Positions 17,325 to 25,832 of a DNA stretch of 64,000 bases are shown here, piece after piece. The stretch lies in assembly GCF_006716645.1 (NCBI RefSeq), contig NZ_VFPL01000001.1, positions 3,410,001 to 3,474,000 on the forward strand, in the 5' to 3' direction. Both the position numbers and the translations under genes were made by a program. The stretch's first letter is position 1. Each line of letters opens with the position of its first letter. A model generated the notes under the pieces. That model ran no database searches. It saw only the letters and a list, made by a program, of their open reading frames with translations, and was not told the origin of the DNA. Source of the stretch: Arcticibacter tournemirensis. Lineage in GTDB: Bacteria; Bacteroidota; Bacteroidia; Sphingobacteriales; Sphingobacteriaceae.

Positions 17325-19226
17325 ATCGGATAGGAGGAACGGGATTAATTCCCGTTCCGACCTTCCACAGCACCGCACGTACCGTTCGGTATACGGCGCT
17401 TCCCTAAGTTGTAACACAAACTCGCTTGTATTCTGCCAGTAAAGATGGGTATCCCAGTTGTTTAAGATAGTAGTTGGAAAGGGTTGTTGTCAGTATCCAG
17501 CTTTTTGCTGTGTGCCAGTAACTTTTCCTTGTATGTGCCCATTCGTACGCCTTGTACTTACTTACGCCTAGTTGTACTAAGTTCCTAATTTTAGACTTGC
17601 TATGTTTCCATTGTTTCCATTTGACCATACGTAGCCTACGACGGTACCACATATCCAGTTGCCCCAGTTTCGTCCCCATGTCCGCTAGTTTAAAGTAGTG
17701 CATCCAGCCTGTGAGGTATTCCCTCAAGTAGAGAATTCGCTGTTCATCGCTCCAACCTCGACTGCGGCCCGTTAGTCCTTTAATCCTAGCTTTCATCTTC
17801 CCTAGACTTTTAGGGTGAATACGTAAGCGCGACTCCCCTCTGTAATTGTAGAAACTATAGCCTAGAAATTTAATCGTGGATACATGACGAACGACGCTTT
17901 TCTCTTTATTGACTTTAAGCATCAGCTTACCTTCAACAAATTTTGTGATCGATTCCATAACCCGTGAGGCACTCCGTTTACTACGACAAAGTATCATAAG
18001 GTCATCAGCGTAACGTACAAATTTGTGTCCTCGAGATTCCAGTTCTTTGTCCAGTTCATCAAGCATAATATTGCTCAAAAGTGGGCTTAGTGGGCCTCCT
18101 TGAGGTACACCTTCTGTAGTTACTATAGTCCTTCCGTTTATTTCTACACCTGCTCTCAAGTATCGATGGATAAGTGAGATCAGTCTTCCGTCTTTGATCG
18201 TGCGTGATAATAATTCAATCAGTTTACTGTGATTCACCGTATCGAAGAACTTCTCTAAGTCCATGTCTACGGAATAATTATACCCCTGTTGAATGTATTC
18301 CTTGCATTTGATAAGCGCTTGATGCGCGTTGCGACCCGGACGAAAACCATAGCTGTGGTCACTGAATTCAGGTTCGTAGATTGGTGTCAGGATTTGACTA
18401 ATGCCCTGCTGGATGAGCCGATCAACTACTGTTGGGATGCCCAGCATTCGCTTTGACCCATTGTCTTTAGGAATTTCAACACGTCTTACTGCAGAAGGAT
18501 AGTAACTCCCTTGCTTGATGGATGTTAAAAGTTTCTCCTTATGCTCTCTAAGATAATCCCCAAGGGATTCGACGCCCATCTTATCGATACCTCCAGCACC
18601 ACGATTACCGACCACTTGTACATAGGCAGCATTTAGGTTCTGACGGTCAAGAAGTTGTTCTAACAGTTCATCTACTCGTGTGTTTGTGTCTGTGAGGTTC
18701 TTTTCAATCATCCTAATAAAAGTCTGCCCTCCCACATAGCATTCGGGTTCCGCCCTATTCTTTTGTGATCAGGTTGATAAACGTTATCAATTTTCTGCAT
18801 TCTATCCTTCATTAGGTAATTCTCATTTATTGATCACTAACTTAAGGTTCATTCCTTCCTTGCTTTGCCGTAAGCAAGTACTACGAAATCGGCTGACTTC
18901 TCACAGCTAGCTTTACTCCTTGCTTCTGAAAAAAAAACTTCCACAAGTCTGTGAGATCTCCCCGGGTAAGAACGATAACTTTCCTCTCATGTGTCTGCTA
19001 CATTTACCTTGATGCTTCTGTACAGTATAGGACTTTAGTTTGTGTTGCAACCTCATCCAGCATCGTAGGCCTTATATGTAGTTTCTGTCCGTCAGACCGA
19101 GAATTTGCCTGAGGCTTCCTTCAGATTCCACCTCACGGTGGACACCCTTGCCTTCGGCTAACACTTCCAACTGTAATGGCGTGTTCGGGACTTGCACCCT
19201 AGAGTTATCGCCCATGCCGGGCGCAC
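17325..19226 (-). mobile_element. Group IIC intron, apparently complete, next to the alaS terminator
   Basis: A 1,902-nt ribozyme element read on the minus strand. The 5' end GTGCGCCCGGCATGGGC at 19226 and the following TCTAGGGTGCAAGTCCCGAA and GTGTCC...AATCTGAAGGAAGC match the class C intron type known from Oceanobacillus. Domain 5 is a stem at 17369-17400, AGCGCCGTATACCGAACGG and the complement, with a GNRA-like CGAA loop and a 2-nt bulge. Domain 6 is GGAACGGGA/TCCCGTTCC, then CCTATCCGAT, with the likely branch-point A 7 nt from the 3' end (17331). The 5' exon ends 4 nt after the alaS terminator stem, the normal target of class C introns. All parts needed for splicing seem present. Confidence 0.85.
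17404..18711 (-). CDS. ltrA: Group II intron reverse transcriptase/maturase
   Basis: The protein encoded in domain 4 of the intron, 435 residues from the ATG at 18711; the frame is open to a GTG at 18735. It copies intron RNA and helps splicing. Reverse transcriptase motifs are visible: RRVEIPKDNGSKRMLGIPTV (about 75-95), YGFRPGRNAHQAL (about 120-132), MDLEKFFDTVNH, QGGPLSPLLSNIML, and the catalytic RYADDLMIL (about 230-238). The maturase/X domain follows (about 300-400), with LREYLTGWMHYFKL. No C-terminal HNH endonuclease is present, as usual for class C introns. The stop lies only a few bases before domain 5. All catalytic residues appear intact. Confidence 0.95.
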   Translation of the reverse strand: MIEKNLTDTNTRVDELLEQLLDRQNLNAAYVQVVGNRGAGGIDKMGVESLGDYLREHKEKLLTSIKQGSYYPSAVRRVEIPKDNGSKRMLGIPTVVDRLIQQGISQILTPIYEPEFSDHSYGFRPGRNAHQALIKCKEYIQQGYNYSVDMDLEKFFDTVNHSKLIELLSRTIKDGRLISLIHRYLRAGVEINGRTIVTTEGVPQGGPLSPLLSNIMLDELDKELESRGHKFVRYADDLMILCRSKRSASRVMESITKFVEGKLMLKVNKEKSVVRHVSTIKFLGYSFYNYRGESRLRIHPKSLGKMKARIKGLTGRSRGWSDEQRILYLREYLTGWMHYFKLADMGTKLGQLDMWYRRRLRMVKWKQWKHSKSKIRNLVQLGVSKYKAYEWAHTRKSYWHTAKSWILTTTLSNYYLKQLGYPSLLAEYKRVCVTT

Positions 19227-19230
19227 CACA

Positions 19231-19260
19231 AAAATGCCCGCGGAATACCGCAGGCATTTT
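19231..19260 (-). terminator. alaS terminator and intron target site
   Basis: On the minus strand, AAAATGCCTGCGG and CCGCGGGCATTTT pair around a TATT loop, with one G-U pair, followed by TTTTTGTG. It starts 15 bp after the alaS stop at 19275. The group IIC intron begins right after this T-run. Confidence 0.9.
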
Positions 19261-19274
19261 CTTATTTGCATATA

Positions 19275-21935
19275 TCAGGCTTTTTCAGCCAGCGTTATCG
19301 CAATCTCTTTCGCTTTTTCCAGTGCAGCTTCCAGTCCGCTGCTATCCTTTCCTCCTGCAGTAGCATAGAAGGGCTGGCCGCCGCCGCCGCCTTTAATCTC
19401 TTTGGCGAGCTCACGAATAATGTTTCCTGCATGGAACCCTTTTTCTACCAGATCCTCAGATATCATTACTGTTAAAGCAGGTTTACCTTCATTATCGTTC
19501 CCCAGTACAAGGAAAAGATTGTCTACACTTTCTTTTAAAGAATATGCCAGGTTTTTTATAGCATCTGCATTTCCAAAGTCCAGCTTTCTGGCTATAAAAC
19601 TGATTGCCCCGATCTTCTCTGCCTGCGCAGCGAGTTCATCCTTAAAACCGGCTGCTTTCTCGTACATATTTTTTTCCAGCTCCTTCTTTAGCTTCGAATT
19701 CTCTTCGAGAAGGCTCTCGACGGACCTCGTGATATCTTTCGGATTTTTAAGAAGCGTTTTCAGGGTCGCAACCAGCTTGTTCTGTTCGTTGATAAAAGCT
19801 TCAGCAGCTTTACCCGTGATGGCTTCAATCCTTCTTACTCCCGCAGCAACGGCACTCTCTGATACAATTTTAAAATAGCCGATCTGACCGGTTGCCTTCA
19901 CATGCGTCCCGCCGCACAACTCTTTGGAATAGTGATCATCAAACGTTATAATCCTCACAAAGTCGCCATACTTCTCGCCGAATAGCGCTGTTACTCCCCT
20001 TTTTAAAGCCTCCTGAAATGGGACATTACGCTCTTCCTTCAGCTGAATATTTTCCCGTACTTTTTGATTTACAATAGCTTCAACGCGGTCGAGTTCTTCG
20101 TCGGTAACCTTGGCGAAATGAGAAAAGTCAAAACGCAGGTGATCTTCGTTAACCAGCGAACCCTTCTGTTGTACATGCGTCCCCAAAACCTCCCTCAGCG
20201 CAGCCTGGAGCAAATGGGTGGCAGAATGATTATTTTGGATATCGCTACGGCGTTCTTTGCTGATGACGCACTTTACTTCCTCCTGAAGCTTAAAGCCTTC
20301 CGGGATCTCATCTGTAAAATGAATAATTAGTGCATTCTCCTTTTTCGTATCCGTTATCCTGATTGAATTTTCGTGCTCCTGACTACCGGCCGATGCAGGA
20401 TATAAAAATCCAGTATCACCTACCTGGCCACCGCTTTCAGCATAAAAAGGTGTGCGGTCAAGAACTATCTGGTACTGCTCCTTCCCTTTCGCTTTTATCT
20501 TCCTGTATTTTAGGATATGAGCAACAGTTTCCTGCGAATCATAACCTGTAAACTCATTTTCTTCACCTTCATTAACCGCAATCCAGTCACCCGTATCAAC
20601 AGCGGTGGCAGCACGGGAACGTGCTTTTTGAACCTCAAGAGCCCGGTTGAAACCGTCCATATCTACCGTAAGGCCTTTTTCGCGGGCCATTAATTCGGTT
20701 AGATCGATCGGGAAACCAAAAGTATCGTATAATTCAAAAGCGAAATCGCCATCAACTATATTGCCTTCAGCAACATACTTATCAAACCGCTGAATTCCGG
20801 TAGCCAGCGTGCGGAGGAAAGAAACCTCTTCCTCCAGTATCACTTTCTGGACAAAATCCTGCTGAGCCTTCAATTCAGGGAACACACCGTCAAACTGATC
20901 AGCGAGAATAGGCACAAGTTTATTAAAGAATGGCTCTTTGAAACCTAAAAAGGTGTATGCATATCTTACTGCCCGTCTGAGGATACGACGTATTACATAA
21001 CCTGCCTTAACATTTGACGGAAGCTGACCATCGGCAATTGCGAATGCTATTGCACGGATATGATCAGCCATCACACGCATAGCAATATCCGTTTTTTCGT
21101 TACTTTCACCTTGGTTGTACGCGATGGCGCTCTCCTTTGATATAAACTGGATCAGAGGCTGAAAAACGTCGGTATCGTAGTTCGATGATTTATTCTGAAG
21201 TATTCTTACCAGGCGCTCGAGCCCCATTCCAGTGTCGACATGTTGAGCAGGCAAAAGCTGCAGCGATCCATCTTTCAAACGGTTAAACTGCATAAACACG
21301 TTGTTCCAGATCTCGATAACCTGTGGATCGTCCGCATTCACCAGCGCTTTTCCATCCTTATTCTTCCGCTCAGCATCCGGCCGGCAATCCACATGTATTT
21401 CAGAGCAGGGACCGCAGGGTCCGGTGTCACCCATCTCCCAAAAATTATCTTTCTTGTTGCCAAGAAGGATCCTGTCTTCATCTATCCACTGTTTCCAAAA
21501 ATCATATGCTTCCTGATCTTTCGGCAGGCCCTCCTTCTCGTCGCCTTCGAAAACTGTTACATAAAGCCTGTCTTTCGGAATGCCATAAACACCGGTAAGC
21601 AGCTCCCAGCTCCAGGCTATGGCTTCTTCTTTAAAATAGTCGCCAAAACTCCAGTTCCCGAGCATTTCAAACATAGTATGATGGTAGGTATCGATACCTA
21701 CCTCTTCCAGGTCGTTGTGTTTTCCGGATACACGCAGACAACGCTGAGTATCAGCTACCCGGGCATATTTCACAGGGGCTTCGCCTAAAAAGATCTCTTT
21801 AAACTGGTTCATGCCAGCATTGGTAAACATCAGCGTGGGATCATTCTTCACCACAATGGGCGCTGATGGCACGATCTGATGCCCCTTACCTGCAAAAAAA
21901 TCTAAAAAAGCCTGCCTGATTTCCTTCGTAGTCAT
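19275..21935 (-). CDS. alaS: Alanyl-tRNA synthetase
   Basis: AlaS charges tRNA-Ala with alanine and clears mis-charged Ser and Gly. The 886-residue protein starts at the ATG at 21935 (MTTKEIRQAFLDFF); the frame extends seven codons to a TTG, which is rejected. The class II catalytic core lies in residues 1-240 (PTLMFTNAGMNQFKEIFLG; EIWNNVFMQFNR). The tRNA-recognition region has VKAGYVIRRILRRAVR. The editing domain has NHSATHLLQAALREVLG (HxxxH) and CGGTH (about 655-659), which bind zinc. The C-terminal C-Ala domain ends with GGGGGQPFYATAGGKD. Everything expected is present. Its terminator holds the group IIC intron. Confidence 0.97.
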   Translation of the reverse strand: MTTKEIRQAFLDFFAGKGHQIVPSAPIVVKNDPTLMFTNAGMNQFKEIFLGEAPVKYARVADTQRCLRVSGKHNDLEEVGIDTYHHTMFEMLGNWSFGDYFKEEAIAWSWELLTGVYGIPKDRLYVTVFEGDEKEGLPKDQEAYDFWKQWIDEDRILLGNKKDNFWEMGDTGPCGPCSEIHVDCRPDAERKNKDGKALVNADDPQVIEIWNNVFMQFNRLKDGSLQLLPAQHVDTGMGLERLVRILQNKSSNYDTDVFQPLIQFISKESAIAYNQGESNEKTDIAMRVMADHIRAIAFAIADGQLPSNVKAGYVIRRILRRAVRYAYTFLGFKEPFFNKLVPILADQFDGVFPELKAQQDFVQKVILEEEVSFLRTLATGIQRFDKYVAEGNIVDGDFAFELYDTFGFPIDLTELMAREKGLTVDMDGFNRALEVQKARSRAATAVDTGDWIAVNEGEENEFTGYDSQETVAHILKYRKIKAKGKEQYQIVLDRTPFYAESGGQVGDTGFLYPASAGSQEHENSIRITDTKKENALIIHFTDEIPEGFKLQEEVKCVISKERRSDIQNNHSATHLLQAALREVLGTHVQQKGSLVNEDHLRFDFSHFAKVTDEELDRVEAIVNQKVRENIQLKEERNVPFQEALKRGVTALFGEKYGDFVRIITFDDHYSKELCGGTHVKATGQIGYFKIVSESAVAAGVRRIEAITGKAAEAFINEQNKLVATLKTLLKNPKDITRSVESLLEENSKLKKELEKNMYEKAAGFKDELAAQAEKIGAISFIARKLDFGNADAIKNLAYSLKESVDNLFLVLGNDNEGKPALTVMISEDLVEKGFHAGNIIRELAKEIKGGGGGQPFYATAGGKDSSGLEAALEKAKEIAITLAEKA

Positions 21936-21953
21936 TCCGTAATATTTTGATCG

Positions 21954-21961
21954 CAAAGTTA
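21954..21961 (-). promoter_or_regulatory. Candidate -7 box of alaS
   Basis: On the minus strand TAACTTTG (21961 to 21954) fits TAnnTTTG and lies 18 nt upstream of the alaS ATG. About 20 bp further upstream is TTTC, a near match to the -33 element. Confidence 0.5.
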
Positions 21962-22106
21962 ATAAGCTTAGGGAAAGTTGAAAGTGTTAATATATACAAT
22001 GTTAAAACCTTGTATCTCTGCTGGATCGTGTAGTTATTGTTGCACGTATTATTAAAAATCATCACAGCTCAAATAAAACTCGCCATCATAAAAACTATAT
22101 TTGTAT

Positions 22107-22442
22107 ATGCCATACAAAGAAAGAGACATCAATAAGCTCTATTACACCATGGGCGAAATAACAGAAATGTTCAACGTGAACGCCTCACAAATAAGGTTTT
22201 ACGAGCGTGAGTTTGAAGTTCTTCAACCAAAGAAGAACAAAAAGGGAAACCGGCTGTTCTCGCCTGAAGATGTGGAAAACCTGAAGATCATTTTTCATCT
22301 TGTAAAAGAAAAAGGATTTACATTACAGGGAGCAAAAGAGCATCTGAAAGGTAACCGGACGGAAATCAGAGAAAATCAGAAAGTGATCGACTCTCTCGAG
22401 AAACTTAAAAAGTTCCTGCTGGAAGTAAAAGAACAACTATAA
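22107..22442 (+). CDS. MerR family transcriptional regulator
   Basis: A 111-residue regulator with one winged helix-turn-helix of the MerR family: KLYYTMGEITEMFNVNASQI forms the recognition HTH and FYEREFEVLQPKKNKKGNRL the wing. A coiled dimerisation helix follows with EIRENQKVIDSLEKLKKFLL. No cysteine or ligand-binding domain is present, so what it senses is unknown. The start is at ATG 22107, six bases after a TTG. A TATATTTG box at 22096-22103 lies very close upstream, implying a nearly leaderless message. Followed 12 bp later by the lipid kinase gene, probably in one operon. It is divergent from alaS. Confidence 0.85.
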   Translation: MPYKERDINKLYYTMGEITEMFNVNASQIRFYEREFEVLQPKKNKKGNRLFSPEDVENLKIIFHLVKEKGFTLQGAKEHLKGNRTEIRENQKVIDSLEKLKKFLLEVKEQL

Positions 22443-22454
22443 TATCGTTTCTGT

Positions 22455-23336
22455 GTGAAAGTATTGTTTATCATTAATACAAAGTCAGGTAACCAGGGCA
22501 GCTCAGGCTTAGAGAGTATGATCTCGGCTGAATCGAGGAAGAATGGTTTTGAATTTTTGATATACCGTTTAGAAAAAAACGCCGAAGAACATATTAAAAG
22601 CGAGATCTCAGATTTTTCACCAGATATAGTAGCCGTAGCTGGAGGCGACGGAACCGTCAACCTTATGTCTAAAATACTATGCAACACTTCCATCCCGCTT
22701 CTAATAATTCCTGCCGGCTCTGCAAACGGCATGGCAAAAGAACTTGGTATAGGCAACAGGATTGACTATGCTTTCAGCCTGATACAAAACGGAGTCAAAC
22801 GCAAGATTGATCTCTTAAAGATCAACAACATCCACTGTATCCACCTGGCCGACGTGGGCTTGAATGCCAGAATAGTGAAACGTTTCGAAGACGATGTCAA
22901 AAGGGGAATGCTTACCTATGCGAAACATCTGTTGGCAGAAATATTTCTGATCAAGCAGTATCGTTTTCATATTGTGTCCGACGGACATGAATTTACCAGA
23001 AAGGCTGTCTCTTTAACATTTGCAAATGCTTCGAAATATGGAACAGGCGTGGTAATTAATCCTGTGGGTAAGCTTGATGACGGAAAATTTGAGCTGGTGA
23101 TTATAAAGCCATTTCCGCGCGTAAAACTTCTTTCCATAGCCTGGAAAATGCTCCGTGGTAACCTGCATAGCTCAGAGTACGCTGAAGTACTCCCAAGCAG
23201 TAAGGCCATTATACGAACCTCTAAGAAAACCACCCTGCAGATAGATGGTGAAGTTATCGGCAAAACCCGGCTGATAGAAATTGAGATTCTTCCCGGTGCA
23301 CTCACCGTTATCGTCCCACCTCTTTCTGAGCAGTAA
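22455..23336 (+). CDS. Diacylglycerol kinase family lipid kinase (YegS/BmrU type)
   Basis: A 293-residue soluble lipid kinase that phosphorylates a lipid such as diacylglycerol with ATP. The start is a GTG at 22455 (MKVLFIINTKSGNQG), 12 bp after the MerR gene. The nucleotide-binding motif is VAVAGGDGTVNLMSKIL (about residues 58-74), followed by the glycine-rich IIPAGSANGMAKELG (about 82-96). The C-terminal domain has the conserved DGKFELVII (about 211-219) and LQIDGEVIGKT. Length and order of motifs fit the YegS/Rv2252/BmrU group. The lipid substrate cannot be determined here. Confidence 0.9.
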   Translation: MKVLFIINTKSGNQGSSGLESMISAESRKNGFEFLIYRLEKNAEEHIKSEISDFSPDIVAVAGGDGTVNLMSKILCNTSIPLLIIPAGSANGMAKELGIGNRIDYAFSLIQNGVKRKIDLLKINNIHCIHLADVGLNARIVKRFEDDVKRGMLTYAKHLLAEIFLIKQYRFHIVSDGHEFTRKAVSLTFANASKYGTGVVINPVGKLDDGKFELVIIKPFPRVKLLSIAWKMLRGNLHSSEYAEVLPSSKAIIRTSKKTTLQIDGEVIGKTRLIEIEILPGALTVIVPPLSEQ

Positions 23337-23665
23337 AGCAACAAAACATAAGCTATTCAGCCTCAATACCATCAGATAACGTTTGCCGGTTTTAAAGCAA
23401 CTTTTTAAAACTCTTTCATTTTAATTAAGTTAAAAAGTAAGCGATCAGTTAATAATTGCTTCAACTTAATTTAATACTTATGAAAACAGCAGCTAATGAG
23501 AATTCTAAGGTATTGCATTTGAAACAAACAATAAATCGTATCTGTCAATCGTAAACCAACCCTGGGATTTCTCTTAAAATCTTTCATCACCGGCAGATCA
23601 TACTGCCTCTATACGGTGGGCCAGCGCGGCTCTATTAACAATAAATTACATCTTAAATTTTGATT
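23337..23665. other. Gene-poor stretch upstream of the baeRF operon
   Basis: A 329-bp gap. A single short frame, ATG at 23480 to TAA at 23554, would give a 24-residue peptide MKTAANENSKVLHLKQTINR plus four residues, without further support. I see no strong hairpin. The last part before 23666 probably holds the promoter of the following genes, but no clear TAnnTTTG box is present. Confidence 0.4.
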
Positions 23666-23893
23666 ATGGCAAAAAGTAAAACAGGGTTTGTTCCTCCCAA
23701 AGGAAAACCAAGCGGTAACGGCAAGGAAACACATGGATTAAAAAATGCTTTTGCAGTAACTGATCTCGAACAGGATAACGCAATTGCTGAAAAGTATACA
23801 GACGGGGCCGACGAGCTTTCTCCGAATGTGAACGTCCGGCATGTGAACCGGAACTTGAGTAAAGGAGAAGATAATTCAAACGACAATAAATAA
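23666..23893 (+). CDS. Small hydrophilic protein of unknown function
   Basis: A 75-residue protein starting MAKSKTGFVPPKGKPSGNGK. It is hydrophilic and rich in Gly, Asn, Lys and Asp, with no cysteines, signal peptide or membrane helix, and is probably disordered. The frame could begin two codons earlier at a TTG. It lies 8 bp before the baeRF gene on the same strand and is very likely co-transcribed. The N-terminal KTGFVPPKGKPSG segment looks conserved-protein-like, and I believe such short partners often precede this gene type in Bacteroidota, but I cannot check this. Function unknown. Confidence 0.65.
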   Translation: MAKSKTGFVPPKGKPSGNGKETHGLKNAFAVTDLEQDNAIAEKYTDGADELSPNVNVRHVNRNLSKGEDNSNDNK

Positions 23894-23901
23894 ACAAGCC
23901 A

Positions 23902-25074
23902 ATGATTATCACGAAAGAAGAATTCAGCGAGCTTGCCAATCATCAGGCTCAGGACTGTGTTACTATATATATACCTACGCACAGTTCAGGATATGGAGTA
24001 AACGAGAAACACGATATAATTACATTCAAAAATAATCTTCAGAAAGCCAGGCAGCAGCTTGAAGAAAAGGGGCTGGACCAGGCAGCGATAGATAAAGTAT
24101 TGAGAAAGGGATTCAAATTACTTGACGACGACGAAGGCTTCTGGAAAAACCAGTCTGCAAGCCTTGCTGTTTTTCTGTCTGAGAAAATAGTAAAGGTCAT
24201 AAAGCTACCAATACAGGTAAAAGAGAAGCTAATGGTTAATTCGTCATTTTTTATTGCGCCGTTACTTCCGTTAATGAAGGCCCGGAAGCCCTTCTATCTG
24301 TTGGTATTGAGCAAGCATGACGCTAAGGTGTACGAGGCGGATGCTTACGGAATGAAAAAAATAGAAGTTGAAGGTTTGCCCGATGGCATAGATGACGTCG
24401 TCCGGTTTGAAGAGAAAGGCGGCAAACAACTCATGAGAAGAGCCGGTGCAAGTGCAGGGTCGGGAGCCACAGAAGGGGCTAACTTCCACGGGCATGGTGC
24501 AGGCCTCGCCGACGACGACGAATACCTGGATCAATACCTGAAGGAAGTTGATCAAACGCTATGGACAGAGCTTCTCTCTACCCAGAATGTGCCTCTTGTA
24601 ATAGCTGCGGTTGACTATGTACTGGCGGCTTATAAACAGGTTTCTAAGTATAAATACATCTGGAACGAGCACCTCACGGGCAACTTTGAACATGAAGAGA
24701 GGAATTCGCTTTACGAAAAGATCCGCGGCAAAATGGAGCCTTATTTTAAGGAGGACACAAAGAAAGCGCTTCTTAACTACTATAACAACTCCGCAAATGA
24801 GTTAACGTCTTCGATTCCGGAAGAGGTTATACCTGCCAGCCATTTCGGGCAGGTGTCTGACCTTTTCGTCCAGAAAGACCAGCATATCTGGGGAAGATTT
24901 AACGAAGCCGATAATGAGCTCCTCATTCACGAGTCGAAGGGACCGGATGACGAATGTCTTATTAATAAGGCGATTGTCAAAACCATCATGAATGGCGGCG
25001 CTGTTCATATGCTCGACAAAGAAAAAATGCCTGCCGATACAGAAATTGCTGGATTTTACCGTTATTCCACCTAA
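23902..25074 (+). CDS. baeRF-type protein (bacterial archaeo-eukaryotic release factor family)
   Basis: A 390-residue soluble protein with the eRF1-like fold of the bacterial baeRF families. Residues 1-110 form the N-terminal domain (ITKEEFSELANHQAQDCVTI). The central part has FFIAPLLPLMKARKPFYLLVL and the segment DAKVYEAD typical of the family. The C-terminal RNase-like domain contains VPLVIAAVDYVLAAYKQVSK and GGAVHMLDKEKMP. A Gly-rich loop with GASAGSGATEGANFHGHGAG lies in the middle, where archaeal release factors place their functional loop. These proteins have been predicted to work in ribosome rescue or translation quality control, without direct proof. It closes at a strong terminator. 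Confidence 0.75.
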   Translation: MIITKEEFSELANHQAQDCVTIYIPTHSSGYGVNEKHDIITFKNNLQKARQQLEEKGLDQAAIDKVLRKGFKLLDDDEGFWKNQSASLAVFLSEKIVKVIKLPIQVKEKLMVNSSFFIAPLLPLMKARKPFYLLVLSKHDAKVYEADAYGMKKIEVEGLPDGIDDVVRFEEKGGKQLMRRAGASAGSGATEGANFHGHGAGLADDDEYLDQYLKEVDQTLWTELLSTQNVPLVIAAVDYVLAAYKQVSKYKYIWNEHLTGNFEHEERNSLYEKIRGKMEPYFKEDTKKALLNYYNNSANELTSSIPEEVIPASHFGQVSDLFVQKDQHIWGRFNEADNELLIHESKGPDDECLINKAIVKTIMNGGAVHMLDKEKMPADTEIAGFYRYST

Positions 25075-25098
25075 TGCAGGAGAAACATCGTCTAAAGA

Positions 25099-25130
25099 AA
25101 AAGCCCTGCGTTCTGAGCAGGGCTTTTCTT
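25099..25130. terminator. Bidirectional terminator between the baeRF gene and the DUF4142 gene
   Basis: AAAAGCCCTGC and GCAGGGCTTTT form an 11-bp stem with a 7-nt loop GTTCTGA, followed by TCTTTTTT. The reverse strand also has a T-rich flank, so it can serve both convergent genes. Confidence 0.85.
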
Positions 25131-25167
25131 TTTTAAATATAAGTTGAGTCAAACAAACAGACACTAC

Positions 25168-25770
25168 CTATTTTAAAGGATGTACCTCCATTCCTGATGT
25201 TATATCCCCCGGATCGACACTTGCCTTTACCTCCCTATTGATGGATTTCGCTGAATCAAGATGCACCTTCAATACCGGAAGTATTTTTGCAGCATAGGCC
25301 TTCAGATCGGCATCCGAACTTTTTTCTGCAACTTTTTTGAAGTCCGAAATATCGTGCCTATGGTCAGAGAGCATCATCTTCATATATGACTTATCAAAAT
25401 CCACTCCTTTCTTCCTCTTCATTTTTTCAATATCTTCCCGGTGTTTCTCTGTTACAGAGGCGGGTAGCATCCAATTCCTCTGCGAAGCTAATGCTTTCAA
25501 TTCCTCTCCGGCCCTGGTGTGATCTTTTACCATCATTGCGCCGAAGTTTTTTACACGGTCATTCAGGGCCTGTTTCTCAGCCAGCTTCCCAAGCTCTATT
25601 TCCATCATGCCCCCCATCGCCGCCTTGTTCACAAATTCAGAATCCTCATGAGTAAGGGCCCCGCTGTCAACAGCAGTTGTGTCTGTGTCGCCGGTTTTGT
25701 TTTTTCCTGAATTATTGCATGCAAAAACAAGAAATGAACCAGCGATTAACAAAAGACTTAACTTTTTCAT
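25168..25770 (-). CDS. DUF4142 lipoprotein (first of two)
   Basis: A 200-residue lipoprotein starting at the ATG at 25770 (MKKLSLLLIAGSFLVFACNN); ten extra codons upstream are open but not used. The lipobox FACNN places the mature protein in the periplasm or outer membrane. The DUF4142 domain (about residues 50-190) is a helical, ferritin-like bundle with EDSEFVNKAAMGGMMEIELG and FGAMMVKDHTRAGEELKALA; the repeated His and Glu residues (DHTRAGEE, HRHDISDF) resemble metal-binding positions. Function in the family is unknown; it has been suggested to relate to stress or metal handling. A paralogue sits at 31459. Confidence 0.85.
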   Translation of the reverse strand: MKKLSLLLIAGSFLVFACNNSGKNKTGDTDTTAVDSGALTHEDSEFVNKAAMGGMMEIELGKLAEKQALNDRVKNFGAMMVKDHTRAGEELKALASQRNWMLPASVTEKHREDIEKMKRKKGVDFDKSYMKMMLSDHRHDISDFKKVAEKSSDADLKAYAAKILPVLKVHLDSAKSINREVKASVDPGDITSGMEVHPLK

Positions 25771-25832
25771 TTTCCTTTCGTTTAGTTTAATACATAACAA
25801 CTATGAAGACTAAAATGTTCTTATTAAGTACT

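Noticed and set aside
19148-19475. Open frames on the + strand within the intron 5' part and alaS end
   Set aside because: They overlap the conserved ribozyme domain 1 and the alaS coding end and look like shadows.
23480-23554. 24-residue frame in the gap before the baeRF operon
   Set aside because: Too short and without a promoter, hairpin or homologue that I recognise.
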